64,000 nucleotides of DNA from an uncultured Cohaesibacter sp. (GTDB taxonomy: Bacteria; Pseudomonadota; Alphaproteobacteria; Rhizobiales; Cohaesibacteraceae): contig NZ_OY762905.1 of the NCBI RefSeq assembly GCF_963666525.1, positions 4,009,501 to 4,073,500 on the forward strand, in the 5' to 3' direction. Of this stretch, positions 51,729 to 60,795 are shown piece by piece. Every line of letters starts with the position of its first letter. Within the stretch, counting starts at the first letter, position 1. Position numbers and translations under genes: made by a program. The notes under the pieces are model-generated. The model searched no databases and was not told the DNA's origin. It worked only from the letters and a program-made list of their open reading frames with translations.

Positions 51729-52547
51729 ATGGTAAGCGAAAAAAGCGGTCGCGAGTTCTACATTCTGGCAGCCTTCTTCTGCCTGTTCGTGCTGTTCCTT
51801 TACGGGCCCCTATCGGCGGTCTTCATCCTGTCCTTTCAGGGGCCGAACGGTGGCCTGACCTTCCCGCTCAACGGGGTGTCGCTGCACTGGTTTGCCAACC
51901 TGTTCGAAACCCAGGCCGTGGGTGACTTCGGAGGATCATTCTTCCGCTCCTTCACGCTGGGGCTGATGGTGATGGTTGTCACCGTTGTCGTTTCGCTTCT
52001 GGCTGGGCTTGCCTTCCGCCGCAAGTTCCGTGGCGCAACGGCGCTGTTCTACCTTGCCATTGCCAGCCTTGTGGTGCCCTCGATCATCATTTCCCTCGGC
52101 ATCGGTGTGCTGTTCCAGCAGCTCGGCTTCCAGCCCGCCTGGTACAGCTCGGCCTTTGGCGCTCATCTGACCTGGACCCTTCCGTTCGGCGTACTGATCA
52201 TGTTTGCGGTCTTCAACCGCTTCTCGCCCTCTTATGAAGAGGCGGCGCGGGATCTGGGCGCCAGTGCCTGGCAGAGCTTTGTGCACGTGCTGCTGCCAAT
52301 GATCGCGCCAAGTCTGATCGGTGTCGGGCTGTTCGGCTTCACCCTGTCCTATGACGAGTTTGCCCGCACGCTGATGACCTCCGGCACCTACAACACCCTG
52401 CCGCTCGAGATTTTCGGCATGACCACCAACGTGACCACACCGGTGCTGTACGCGCTGGGTACAGTCACCACGCTGTTCTCGCTGCTGATCATCGGCACGT
52501 CGATCGGCTTCATTCTCTCCATGAACCGCCGTCGCAGGCGCAAGTAG
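51729..52547 (+). CDS. ABC importer permease (PotC-like), system 2
   Basis: 272 aa, six helices, coupling loop YEEAARDLGASAWQSFVHVL then LPMIAPSLIGVG. FPLNGVSLHWFANLFE is the PotC-type periplasmic box. ATG 51729 has AAGGAG 7 nt upstream; the frame is open to 51702 inside the previous gene. The racemase follows after 11 bp. Confidence 0.92.
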   Translation: MVSEKSGREFYILAAFFCLFVLFLYGPLSAVFILSFQGPNGGLTFPLNGVSLHWFANLFETQAVGDFGGSFFRSFTLGLMVMVVTVVVSLLAGLAFRRKFRGATALFYLAIASLVVPSIIISLGIGVLFQQLGFQPAWYSSAFGAHLTWTLPFGVLIMFAVFNRFSPSYEEAARDLGASAWQSFVHVLLPMIAPSLIGVGLFGFTLSYDEFARTLMTSGTYNTLPLEIFGMTTNVTTPVLYALGTVTTLFSLLIIGTSIGFILSMNRRRRRK

Positions 52548-52558
52548 GACCCGGATCG

Positions 52559-53305
52559 ATGAAGATTTGCGTGATCAACCCCAACACGACCAGTTCCATG
52601 ACGGCCACCATTGCCGATGCCGCCAGAGGCGTTGCAGCACCGGCAACGGAAATAGTCGCTGCCACGGCCTCCACCGGGCCGGTCTCTATCGAAGGCTATT
52701 ATGACGAGGCACTGGCGGTGCCCGGGCTGCTGATGGAGCTGGCCAGGGCTGAGAAACAGGGGGCAGAGGCCGCTATCATCGCCTGCTTCGACGACACGGG
52801 CCTTGATGCTGCGCGGGCGCTGGCGAACATCCCGGTGCTCGGCATCTGTCAGGCGGCCCTTGCTTCGGCTGCCTTCATCGCCCAACGCTACACGGTGATC
52901 ACCACCATGGAGCGATCTCGCATTCCCATCACCGAGCTGGTGCGGCGCTATGGTCATGCCGAGCGCTGCAACGTGCGGGCGGCGGACATTTCCGTCCTGT
53001 CGCTGGAAGATCCGAACTCAAATGCACGGGACAGGCTGCGCAGCGAAATCGCCACCTCGTTGCTCGAAGATCGCACGGAAGCGATCATCCTTGGTTGTGC
53101 CGGCATGGCCGAACTGGCATCCAGCCTCAGGGCCGAATTCGGGTTGCCGGTCATCGATGGGGTTGCCGCTGCCGTCAAGCAGGCGGAAGGGCTTGTCGCG
53201 CTCGGGCTTTCCACCTCAAAGCAGGGGGCCTATGCCGCTCCCGTCACCAAACCCTTCACCGGCATGCTATCGAGCTTTTCACCCGCAACCCTTGCCGGAT
53301 CCTGA
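52559..53305 (+). CDS. Hydantoin / Asp-Glu racemase family protein
   Basis: 248 aa. INPNTTSSMT at the start, CFDDTGLDAAR (first catalytic Cys, about residue 76), GICQAALASAAFIAQRYTVI and LGCAGMAELA (second catalytic Cys, about 181) are the two-cysteine racemase pattern. HyuE-type enzymes racemise 5-substituted hydantoins; others act on allantoin or maleate. No hydantoinase or carbamoylase gene is present, so the substrate may differ. Being last in the system 2 operon, it probably acts on what that importer brings in. Confidence 0.87.
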   Translation: MKICVINPNTTSSMTATIADAARGVAAPATEIVAATASTGPVSIEGYYDEALAVPGLLMELARAEKQGAEAAIIACFDDTGLDAARALANIPVLGICQAALASAAFIAQRYTVITTMERSRIPITELVRRYGHAERCNVRAADISVLSLEDPNSNARDRLRSEIATSLLEDRTEAIILGCAGMAELASSLRAEFGLPVIDGVAAAVKQAEGLVALGLSTSKQGAYAAPVTKPFTGMLSSFSPATLAGS

Positions 53306-53332
53306 ACCTTTCAATGGAAAGCCGCTTTTGCT

Positions 53333-53818
53333 CTATTGGTCGAGATGCTCTCTGAGAACCTCGACCACCAGCGCGTGGTCATCGAGCTGCGGCAGGCCCG
53401 ACACGGTTATGGTACCAATCACGACCCCGCTCTTCAGTCGGAGCGGAAAGGCGCCGCCGTGCGCTGCATACTGATGCGGTGGCAGAATATAACGTTCCTC
53501 AAGACTGCGGCCAGATATCCTGCATGATACCCCCATGTAGAGGGAGCTGTGGTGGAAGCGGTTGACGACCCGGTTCTTGCGGGCGATCCATTCGGCATTG
53601 TCGGGCGTTGCGCCCTCTGTTGCCATGTGGAACAGGCAATGTCCGGCGCAGGTGATGTCGACAGCAATGGGCAACGAGCGCTCTGCTGCCAGCTGCACCA
53701 GCCGGTTCCCCAGCTTGTGCGCGATGGCAATAGAAAATTCGTCAAATCGAAGGCTGTCCTCATGCGCGGAAATGGCGGCCAGCAGTTCGGTGTCGTTCAG
53801 TTCAGTCAATTTGTTCAA
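53333..53818 (-). CDS. UPF0303 / heme-degrading-domain (HbpS-like) family protein
   Basis: 161 aa. Contains FDEFSIAIAHKLGNRLVQLA, PIAVDITCAGHCLFHMATEG, WIARKNRVVNRFHHSSLYMG and PPHQYAAHGGAFPLRL, the whole UPF0303 pattern. The start is taken as TTG 53818, with GAGGGG 7 nt upstream, giving the usual length of about 160; the longer frame to 53917 has no site and an odd N-terminus. Relatives of this fold (GlcG/HbpS) sit beside many catabolic operons without an agreed function. Convergent with the racemase gene, 27 bp apart. Confidence 0.82.
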   Translation of the reverse strand: MNKLTELNDTELLAAISAHEDSLRFDEFSIAIAHKLGNRLVQLAAERSLPIAVDITCAGHCLFHMATEGATPDNAEWIARKNRVVNRFHHSSLYMGVSCRISGRSLEERYILPPHQYAAHGGAFPLRLKSGVVIGTITVSGLPQLDDHALVVEVLREHLDQ

Positions 53819-53945
53819 GTGTTTGCCCCTCAAAAGAAAATGCGGCACAGCAATCGAATTGCAGGCCAGCTTCTTGAACCTCATGATAGAAACGCAACCT
53901 GCCGGTTTCAAGCACATTCAACCCTATCGCGCTCATTTGGCGGGG

Positions 53946-53977
53946 AAAGAAAATGGCCGGAAGCAAGGCTTCCAGCC
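53946..53977 (-). terminator. Terminator of the kinase-aldolase pair
   Basis: On the minus strand GGCTGGAAGC-CTT-GCTTCCGGCC (one T-G pair), followed by ATTTTCTTT, 32 bp after the aldolase stop. Confidence 0.75.
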
Positions 53978-54009
53978 ATCAAAAATGCACGTCGTCAGAG
54001 GCCTCCGAC

Positions 54010-54645
54010 CTAGCCGGGCAACATGGCCTTGAGCGACAGGCTCATCTGTTCGGCCATGTCCTCTGGCGTGCGATAGGCACCGCCCTTGGCATACATCCAC
54101 GAGCCTCCAACCGACAGGACAATGGGAATGGCCGCATAACCGGGCAGGGTGTCAAAAGTGATGCCGCCAGACGGCATCAGTGTGATGTCCGGAAAAATGT
54201 GCCCGAAATCCTTGAGGGTCTTTGCTCCACCAGCCGCTTCGGACGGATAGAATTTCAAAAGCTTGAACCCGTCGAGCCGGGCCTGAATGATCTCGGACGG
54301 GGTCACAATTCCCGGCACATGCACCAGCGACCGTCCTCTGGCCCGTTCCTCGACCTGCAGGCACCGCCCCGGCGCGATGGTGAAGTCGGCACCCAGCGCT
54401 TCTGCCTGGTCATAGCGTTCCACGTCCATCACGCTGCCTGCACCGATAACGATATCCGGATGGGCCTTGCGACAGGCTTCCAGCGCCTTGGGGGCGATGG
54501 CCGAACGTAGCGTGATCTCGATGGCGATCGCGCCGCCTGCGACAAGCGCGTCGGTGGCCGCCAGACACGCCTCGACGGATGGCGGATTGATCACGGGAAC
54601 GACGGGGCCGGTCTTCAGTTTGGCAATCAGGGTTTGCTCATCCAT
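54010..54645 (-). CDS. 2-keto-3-deoxy-6-phosphogluconate aldolase family (KDPG/KDPGal type)
   Basis: 211 aa class I aldolase: VVPVINPPSVEACLAATDAL, IEITLRS (catalytic Glu), GAGSVMDVE, LKFYPSEAAGG (Schiff-base Lys, about 129) and LMPSGGIT. It splits a 2-keto-3-deoxy-6-phospho-sugar acid to pyruvate and glyceraldehyde 3-phosphate. The canonical KFFPAE reads KFYPSE, which leaves open KDPG versus KDPGal specificity. Its start overlaps the end of the kinase gene by 8 bp, so the two are coupled. Confidence 0.9.
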   Translation of the reverse strand: MDEQTLIAKLKTGPVVPVINPPSVEACLAATDALVAGGAIAIEITLRSAIAPKALEACRKAHPDIVIGAGSVMDVERYDQAEALGADFTIAPGRCLQVEERARGRSLVHVPGIVTPSEIIQARLDGFKLLKFYPSEAAGGAKTLKDFGHIFPDITLMPSGGITFDTLPGYAAIPIVLSVGGSWMYAKGGAYRTPEDMAEQMSLSLKAMLPG

Positions 54646-55567
54646 GATAGGTTTCCTTCATCAGCTTGATGGTTTCTTCGCGTCCGGGCGCGCCCAGACG
54701 GCCACCGAACACGGTGCATTTGAGGGCTGCTGCGGCGCTGGCAAAGCGGATGGCGTCTTCCATCGGCTGCCCCTCGCATAGGGCTTGCGCAATGGTGCCG
54801 TGGAAGACATCGCCAGCGGCGAGGGTGTCGACCACCTTGACCTTGGGACCGGGGACATGGCGCACCGCTCCCCCTTCTGCTGGGCACCAATAGGTGCCGT
54901 CGCCGCCTGCCGTGACGCAGACGACAACACCATATTTGTCATTGAGCGCGGTGACGGCTTCCTTTGGCGTGATCGGCCGATCGCACAGGATCGAGGCACC
55001 GGGTTCGGACGCGATGAGATGTGTGGCGCGTCCGGCCAGATCCAGCAGCACGTCCCTTGGGGCCACGTCGGCATCAAGAATGGCCATGGCACCTGCCGCA
55101 CGGGCTGCATCAAGCGCCAGCGCTGCTGCGCCGGGCCAGCGCACATCGCACATCACCGCCTGGAATTTGGAGAAATCGCCTGTTGGCAGGCCTGATGGTG
55201 GGGACTGGGTCACCGGGTCATAGTCGACGACAATCCAGCGCTCGCCGGTTTCATCAACGATGATGATCGCTCGTGCACTCTTGCCCCCTTCCACTGTTCG
55301 GACAAAACCGCAGTCGACCCCTTCCGCCTGAAGGTCCCGGATCAGCTCTTTGCCGGCGGCATCATCGCCAACGCTTGCCCAGAGGGCGGTCCTGCCTCCG
55401 ACGCGAGCGGCTGCCGTTGCAGCACTGGAGGCCATGCCGGCAGCATTGCGTGTGGCAACCTCGGCCAGAAACTTGCCCGACCCGCGGGCAAAGCCGCTCA
55501 CTCGGAAAATGCTGTCTTCGGTCAGGGCGCCGACGAAGAGGATGGGCTTTTGAGAATTGGGCGTCAT
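54638..55567 (-). CDS. PfkB family sugar kinase, probable 2-keto-3-deoxy-sugar-acid kinase
   Basis: 309 aa ribokinase fold. N-terminal PILFVGALTEDSIFRVSGFA and GMASSAATAAARVGGRTALW match the PfkB substrate site. The C-terminal anion-hole motif is DTLAAGDVFHG (about residues 246-256), where the usual DTxGAGD has Ala for the first Gly, with the catalytic Asp kept. Between a sugar-acid dehydratase and a KDPG-type aldolase the logical substrate is a 2-keto-3-deoxy aldonate. A terminator separates it from the dehydratase gene, so it may have its own promoter in the 128-bp gap. Confidence 0.87.
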   Translation of the reverse strand: MTPNSQKPILFVGALTEDSIFRVSGFARGSGKFLAEVATRNAAGMASSAATAAARVGGRTALWASVGDDAAGKELIRDLQAEGVDCGFVRTVEGGKSARAIIIVDETGERWIVVDYDPVTQSPPSGLPTGDFSKFQAVMCDVRWPGAAALALDAARAAGAMAILDADVAPRDVLLDLAGRATHLIASEPGASILCDRPITPKEAVTALNDKYGVVVCVTAGGDGTYWCPAEGGAVRHVPGPKVKVVDTLAAGDVFHGTIAQALCEGQPMEDAIRFASAAAALKCTVFGGRLGAPGREETIKLMKETYHG

Positions 55568-55640
55568 GCGGGGGCTCCGGCAAATCTAAAAGGATGCCGC
55601 GATCGGGTGGATGCCAAGAGAGGATGGACCCGACCGGGGG

Positions 55641-55682
55641 AAAAAACAATTGCCGGAACGCCAAATGAGGCGCTCCGGCAAT
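55641..55682 (-). terminator. Terminator between dehydratase and kinase genes
   Basis: Minus strand: ATTGCCGGAGCGCC pairs with GGCGTTCCGGCAAT (one G-T) around a 6-nt loop, then TGTTTTTT. It follows the dehydratase stop by 13 bp and splits the cluster into two units or attenuates read-through. Confidence 0.85.
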
Positions 55683-55695
55683 CATCTCGCGGGGA

Positions 55696-57495
55696 TTAGT
55701 GGCTGTGGCGAGGAACCTTGGTATTGCCAATGTTCCGATAGCTGTCTGCACCTTCCATGATCATGCCCTCGGAGAAGGGGCGAACATGTTGACGGAACAG
55801 CGCCTGCCACGGGGTCTGGCTCTCCGGCACGACCGGGCCGCCACTGGCAAGCAACGCTTCGCGACGCTTGGCGATTTCTTCGTCGGAAACCTGAAGCATG
55901 ACCGTTCGCGTGTTGAGATCAACGCGTAGGCGATCACCGTCCTTGATAATGGCAAGGTTGCCACCGGCTGCCGCTTCCGGCGAAACGTTGAGGATCGAGG
56001 CGGATCCGGAGGTGCCCGACTGTCTGCCGTCACCGATGCACGGCATGGCGTGGACGTCCTGTTTGATCAGATAGGACGGTGGGCGCATGTTGACCACTTC
56101 GGCACCTCCTGGGTAGCCGATCGGGCCGGCGCCGCGCATGATCAGGATGCTGTGGGCGGTAATGCCGAGTTCGGGGTCGTCGATCCGCTTGTGGAAGTCT
56201 TCCGGACCGTCAAACACAAAGGCCGGACCTTCAAAGGCGTTCGGATCATCCGGGTTGGACAGATAGCGGTTGCGGAATTCGTCATCGATCACCGAGGTCT
56301 TCATGATGGCGGTATCGAACAGGTTGCCGCTCAGATTGAGGAACCCTGCCTTGGCGGTGAGTGGTTCGCTGACCGGACGGATGACTTCCTGTTCCTCGAT
56401 CTGGCAATCCTGATAAAGCTCCCTGAAGGGCTTGCCAGTGACGGTGATGACGTCAGGATGCGGGATGAGACCTGCACGCAACAGCTCGCCGATCACTGCA
56501 GGCAGGCCGCCTGCGCGGTAGAAGTCCTCGCTGAGATATTCCCCGGCAGGCTGCACATTGGACAGCAGCGGAATATCATAACCGATGCTGTCCCAGTCCT
56601 CGTTGGCCAGTTCGACGCCAAGATGGCGGGCGATGGCGTTGAGGTGGATGGGCGCGTTGGTAGAACCGCCGATGGCCGAGTTGATCACGATGGCGTTCTC
56701 AAAGGCCTCGCGGGTCATGATGTCAGCCGGTTTGAGATCCTCGAACACCATGTCAACGATGCGTTCGCCCACTTCATAGGAGATTTGCGAACGCTCCCGG
56801 TATGGCGCCGGAATGGAGGCCGAGCCGGGCAATTGCATGCCAAGGGCTTCGGCCAGGCTGTTCATGGTCGAGGCAGTGCCCATGGTGTTGCAGTAGCCGA
56901 CGGAAGGAGCCGAGGAGGCCGCCATCTGCAGGAATTGTTTGGCGTCGATGGCCCCCGCAGCGAATTGCTGGCGGGCTTCCCAGATGATCGAGCCGGAACC
57001 GGACCGCTCTCCCTTGTACCAGCCGTTCAGCATCGGGCCGACGGAAAGGGCGATGGCGGGAATATTCACCGTTGCCGCTGCCATCAGCAGGGCAGGGGTG
57101 GTCTTGTCGCAGCCGATGTTCAGCACTACGGCGTCGATCGGATAACCGTGAAGGGCCTCGACCAGCCCGAGATAGGCTAGGTTGCGGTCGAGCATGGCCG
57201 TGGGGCGCTTGCCGGTCTCCTGGATCGGATGCACCGGGATTTCCATCGGGATGCCGCCTGCGGTGCGGATGCCGTCGCGCACCCGCTTGGTCAGTTCCAG
57301 ATGATGCCGGTTGCAGGGCGAAAGGTCCGAGCCGGTCTGGGCGATGCCGATAATCGGCTTGCCCGACTGCAGTTCCTCAAGGGTCATGCCATAGTTGAGG
57401 TAGCGTTCGATATAAATCGCCGTCATCTCGGGGTTGGAGAGGTCGTTGAACCAGAGCTCCGAGCGGAGCGGGCGGCGTTTGTTGTTGCTGGACAT
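55696..57495 (-). CDS. IlvD/Edd family sugar-acid dehydratase (xylonate/arabonate dehydratase-like)
   Basis: 599 aa Fe-S dehydratase. The three cluster cysteines stand in [11 protein letters not shown] (about C61), [12 protein letters not shown] (about C129) and [15 protein letters not shown] (about C202). [16 protein letters not shown] and the length near 590 are typical of D-xylonate/L-arabonate/galactonate dehydratases rather than IlvD or Edd proper. The catalytic-serine region [20 protein letters not shown] is intact. It makes a 2-keto-3-deoxy aldonate from the imported acid. Downstream of the TRAP genes with 29 bp between, in one operon. Confidence 0.92.
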   Translation of the reverse strand: MSSNNKRRPLRSELWFNDLSNPEMTAIYIERYLNYGMTLEELQSGKPIIGIAQTGSDLSPCNRHHLELTKRVRDGIRTAGGIPMEIPVHPIQETGKRPTAMLDRNLAYLGLVEALHGYPIDAVVLNIGCDKTTPALLMAAATVNIPAIALSVGPMLNGWYKGERSGSGSIIWEARQQFAAGAIDAKQFLQMAASSAPSVGYCNTMGTASTMNSLAEALGMQLPGSASIPAPYRERSQISYEVGERIVDMVFEDLKPADIMTREAFENAIVINSAIGGSTNAPIHLNAIARHLGVELANEDWDSIGYDIPLLSNVQPAGEYLSEDFYRAGGLPAVIGELLRAGLIPHPDVITVTGKPFRELYQDCQIEEQEVIRPVSEPLTAKAGFLNLSGNLFDTAIMKTSVIDDEFRNRYLSNPDDPNAFEGPAFVFDGPEDFHKRIDDPELGITAHSILIMRGAGPIGYPGGAEVVNMRPPSYLIKQDVHAMPCIGDGRQSGTSGSASILNVSPEAAAGGNLAIIKDGDRLRVDLNTRTVMLQVSDEEIAKRREALLASGGPVVPESQTPWQALFRQHVRPFSEGMIMEGADSYRNIGNTKVPRHSH

Positions 57496-57524
57496 AGCGA
57501 TTTCCTTATTGGCTCTTCATCTGT

Positions 57525-58844
57525 CTAGCGGCCAGTGATGCCGGGGAAGATAAGCAAGGTAGCGACTGCCAGAATCTGGAGGCAGATGAACGGGAAGAGC
57601 GATTTGAAGATTTCACCCAGAGAGATATCCGGTGGTGTCACGGATTTCAAATAGAATGCGGCCGGACCGAATGGCGGAGACAGGAAGCTGACCTGCATGT
57701 TCATGGCAAAGACCACACCGAACCAGACCGGATCATAGCCAAGGCTTTTTACGATCGGTACGAAAATCGGCATACACAGCAGGGCGATGCCAACCCAGTC
57801 AAGAAACATGCCGAGCAGGAACAGGATGCCCATCATGAACAGGATGATTACCATCGGTTCGTTGGAAACGCCCTGAATCAGCTGCGATACGAAGCGTGTA
57901 CCGCCCATCAGGTTGAAGACGCCCACCAGAGCCGAGGCACCGATGCCAATCCAGACGATCATGCCGACCGTTGACAGTGTCTGCCGGATGGCTCCGAGCA
58001 GAAGTTCCTTGTTGAACTCGCCGCGTATGACGGTGGATAACAACACGCCGACCACGCCAACTGCCGAGGCTTCTGTCACCGAGGCGATGCCGCCATAGAT
58101 TGAACCAAGCACGAAGATGACGACCATGACCGGAAGGAACAGGGCCTTCAGCAAGCGTACTTTCTCCTCGCGGGTCATGTCTTCAGGTTCGGCGATGGGG
58201 GCAAGTGCCGGATTGGTGTAGGCCCGGAAGAGCACATACACCGCATAGAAGCTGGCCAGCATGAAGCCGGGAACAAAGGAGGCCGTGAAAAGGTCGCCGA
58301 TAGAGACGTTGGCCGTCAGACCATAGATGATCAACACGATGGATGGCGGCACCATGGTGCCCAGCGCGCCACCGGCACAGCAGACGCCGATTGCCAGCTT
58401 GCGGTCATAGCCAAGGCGCAGCATCTGCGGCAGGGCCAGCATGCCAAGCAGGATGACCTCGCCGCCGACGATACCCGACATGGCAGCCAGAATGACGGCA
58501 ACCAGCAGGGTCTGCAGGGCAACGCCACCACGGATACGACCGGCCAGCAGTTTCATGGCATCGAACAGATCCCTCGCTATGCCCGATCGGTCCAGAATGG
58601 CGGCCATCAGCACGAACATCGGCACCGAGACAAAGACGAAGGAGTTGACGAAGCTGAAAATGCGGCTTGAAATCAGGGGCAGGACCATCGGACCCATCCA
58701 GCCGAGCGCGAAGATCAGCGCGACGAGCAGGGTGACGAAGGCCAGCGGCATGCCGGTCAACAACAGACCCACAAGAGTGACGAACATGGCGAATGTGGCA
58801 CCCTCGATGCCCAACGCCTTCAAATTCATTAGGAAGTCCATCAT
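57525..58844 (-). CDS. TRAP transporter large permease (DctM)
   Basis: 439 aa with about 12 hydrophobic segments; DctM-type landmarks PLAFVTLLVALIFALGWMGP, SVPMFVLMAAILDRSGIARD, GEVILLGMLALPQMLRLGYD, CAGGALGTMVPPSIVLIIYG and FLSPPFGPAAFYLKSVTP. The large subunit couples Na+ influx to uptake of the bound acid. Its start overlaps the small-permease stop by 4 bp. Confidence 0.95.
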   Translation of the reverse strand: MMDFLMNLKALGIEGATFAMFVTLVGLLLTGMPLAFVTLLVALIFALGWMGPMVLPLISSRIFSFVNSFVFVSVPMFVLMAAILDRSGIARDLFDAMKLLAGRIRGGVALQTLLVAVILAAMSGIVGGEVILLGMLALPQMLRLGYDRKLAIGVCCAGGALGTMVPPSIVLIIYGLTANVSIGDLFTASFVPGFMLASFYAVYVLFRAYTNPALAPIAEPEDMTREEKVRLLKALFLPVMVVIFVLGSIYGGIASVTEASAVGVVGVLLSTVIRGEFNKELLLGAIRQTLSTVGMIVWIGIGASALVGVFNLMGGTRFVSQLIQGVSNEPMVIILFMMGILFLLGMFLDWVGIALLCMPIFVPIVKSLGYDPVWFGVVFAMNMQVSFLSPPFGPAAFYLKSVTPPDISLGEIFKSLFPFICLQILAVATLLIFPGITGR

Positions 58845-59416
58845 TTAGCTCCCGCTTTCTGGGCAAACTTGATCGTGTAGATCAGAAACTGGATGGTCAG
58901 CGCGATCATGATGACAAACAGGAAAACCTTGAGAGTGCCCGGGAAGGGCGGGTTCCAGGCTGAGCCGCTGGTTTCGAGGTGAAATTCACCCTGTGGGGTC
59001 CAGATGGCCCGCTGAATGCTTGACCATGACGCAAAGGCAAAGAAGCCGGTCGATACCATGCAGACGAAGGAAATGGCTGCGTCGAGATAGCGGCGAGGGC
59101 CTTCCGGGATCATGCTGTAGAGAAGCACGACGCGAATGTGCTTGTTGTGGGCGGCGACATAGAGGCCGCCAAAGATGAAGGCGCACGCGTTGAGAAACAC
59201 CACTGTTTCATGAGCCCAGGTCGTCGGGCTGTTGAAGATGTAACGCATGCAGACTTCGAGAAAGAGAATGCCCGCCGAGATCAGGATCGCGACAGAAAAG
59301 ACAATTCCTGCCTTGTTTATGATCCTGCCGAACAGTCCTGCTTCAGCGCAGGCCTGGGGCGGTTTCTTGTGCTCAGCAATGCTGGCGTGGTCGTTGGATT
59401 TTTCTGCTCCGGACAT
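58841..59416 (-). CDS. TRAP transporter small permease (DctQ)
   Basis: 191 aa from ATG 59416 (AGGTG upstream); the frame is open to 59461 but the extra residues are unlikely. A polar N-terminus of about 40 residues is followed by four helices: GIVFSVAILISAGILFLEVC, TVVFLNACAFIFGGLYVAAH, AISFVCMVSTGFFAFASWSS and VFLFVIMIALTIQFLIYTIK. The motifs RYIFNSPTTWAHE and NKHIRVVLL are DctQ-typical. A 172-bp gap with hairpins separates it from the binding-protein gene. Confidence 0.92.
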   Translation of the reverse strand: MSGAEKSNDHASIAEHKKPPQACAEAGLFGRIINKAGIVFSVAILISAGILFLEVCMRYIFNSPTTWAHETVVFLNACAFIFGGLYVAAHNKHIRVVLLYSMIPEGPRRYLDAAISFVCMVSTGFFAFASWSSIQRAIWTPQGEFHLETSGSAWNPPFPGTLKVFLFVIMIALTIQFLIYTIKFAQKAGAK

Positions 59417-59472
59417 TTGACACCTGTGGGTTGCCAGTGGGGGGAGTGGTTCCGGCCGCATGGGCCGGAACC

Positions 59473-59528
59473 TGTCTCATCAGACGAGACATAACGATCG
59501 GAGCGTCCTGTGCGCCGGGGTGGCGCAC
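59473..59528 (-). promoter_or_regulatory. Two stems between the TRAP binding-protein and permease genes
   Basis: GTGCGCC-GGGGT-GGCGCAC (59510-59528) and TGTCTC/GAGACA (59473-59491). No T run follows on the minus strand. Probably mRNA-stabilising stems that favour binding-protein output. Confidence 0.5.
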
Positions 59529-59588
59529 ATCAAGATGACGTCAGGGTAACGCATCTCTCGGCAGGAAAGGACTTCCCGCCCGGCGCTT

Positions 59589-60614
59589 CTAGTCGGCTCC
59601 CATGAGGCCCTTGCTTTCCAGATAGGCAATCAGGGTGTCATAGACCTTCTGAGAGTATGGAGAGGCTTTGGCAGCCTCTGCCCACTGCTTTTTGGCGATG
59701 GAGCGGAATTTGGCGCGTTCTTCTGCAGACCAGTTATGGATGACCAGATCCGCCGGAGCGTTGGCGACGGCTTCCTTGTCACGCTCATTCAGTTTGCCAA
59801 TCTGATACTGGGCGAATTCCTTGGTTGCTTCGGTGACCTGTTCCTGCAGATCGGCTGGCATGGAATCCCATGTTCCCTTGTTGATGCTGACCTCGATCAG
59901 CGGCAGGGAGTGGAAGCCCGGATAGACAGGATGCTTGGCGATGTCATGCAGCCCCTGCGACTGGTTGGTCGAGAAGGTGTTGTAGTCGGCAGCATCGATC
60001 ACGCCCTTGTCGAGCGAAGTGAAGACTTCCGAGCCGGGCAGGTTCACCGGAGCGGCGCCTGCTGCTGCAAAGACCTTCTGTACCATGCCTTCCGGCGCAC
60101 GCAGCTTCAGGCCCTTGAGGTCGGCGACGCCATCCAGCGGCACCTTGGAAACGAAAGCTTCCAGACCCGGAGTGGTTGGGCCGATGAAGTGCAGGCCATA
60201 TGGCTCGAGGATCTCGTTCATGAGCTCCTTGCCGCCGCCGTTATAGACGAAATCAAGCATCTGTTGCGGATCGGACCATGCACCAACCGGGTTGGCAATC
60301 AGGCCAAGAGCTGGTTCCTTGCCGGCGAAGTAGGATGTGTCGGTGAAATGACCGTCGATGATGCCACCGGCAACCGCATCCTGGGTTTCACTGTGCGCAA
60401 CGATGGTTTCAACCGGCATCATTTCGATGGTAACCCGGCCACCGGTCTTTTCGGCGACCATTTTGGTCCAGTCCTGTTGCAGTCCGAAGTTGGGGTTGCC
60501 TGCCGGGTCTGATGACTGGAAGCGCAAGGCATAGTCCTGAGCGAATGCGCCCGAGGCCAATGCCACGATGGAGACGGCGCCGAGGGCCAGCGCGCGGATA
60601 TTGACAAGCTTCAT
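59589..60614 (-). CDS. TRAP transporter solute-binding protein (DctP)
   Basis: 341 aa. Signal peptide MKLVNIRALALGAVSIVALA then SGAFA, followed by the DctP fold: PNFGLQQDWTKMVAEKTGGR, GVADLKGLKLRAPEGMVQKV (the Arg that clamps the ligand carboxylate), LPGSEVFTSLDKGVIDAADY and LPLIEVSINKGTWDSMPADL. TRAP binding proteins mostly take organic or sugar acids, which fits the dehydratase downstream. ATG 60614 has GGGAGGAAA 7 nt upstream. First gene of the operon, divergent from the LacI gene. Confidence 0.94.
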   Translation of the reverse strand: MKLVNIRALALGAVSIVALASGAFAQDYALRFQSSDPAGNPNFGLQQDWTKMVAEKTGGRVTIEMMPVETIVAHSETQDAVAGGIIDGHFTDTSYFAGKEPALGLIANPVGAWSDPQQMLDFVYNGGGKELMNEILEPYGLHFIGPTTPGLEAFVSKVPLDGVADLKGLKLRAPEGMVQKVFAAAGAAPVNLPGSEVFTSLDKGVIDAADYNTFSTNQSQGLHDIAKHPVYPGFHSLPLIEVSINKGTWDSMPADLQEQVTEATKEFAQYQIGKLNERDKEAVANAPADLVIHNWSAEERAKFRSIAKKQWAEAAKASPYSQKVYDTLIAYLESKGLMGAD

Positions 60615-60723
60615 AGTATGATTTCCTCCCGTGAATCCATAACTAGGCTTTCCCATCGATGATGGGTGGACAGATCCTCCCCCTCCTCCAAAGGTGGGCG
60701 GTACTGCCGTGCCTATAGTGATA

Positions 60724-60741
60724 AATGATTGCGCAATCATT
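60724..60741. promoter_or_regulatory. LacI-family operator, perfect 18-bp palindrome
   Basis: AATGATTGC|GCAATCATT with the central CG of LacI-family sites. It lies 54 bp before the regulator start and about 110 bp before the dctP start, well placed to control both. Confidence 0.75.
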
Positions 60742-60795
60742 CGTCAATAAGCTAAATGACTATAGACAGAGAAATTTTATAAGTTATTATACGGC

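Noticed and set aside
56050-57180. 376-codon plus-strand open frame
   Set aside because: Antisense to the dehydratase gene; no ribosome site or domain.
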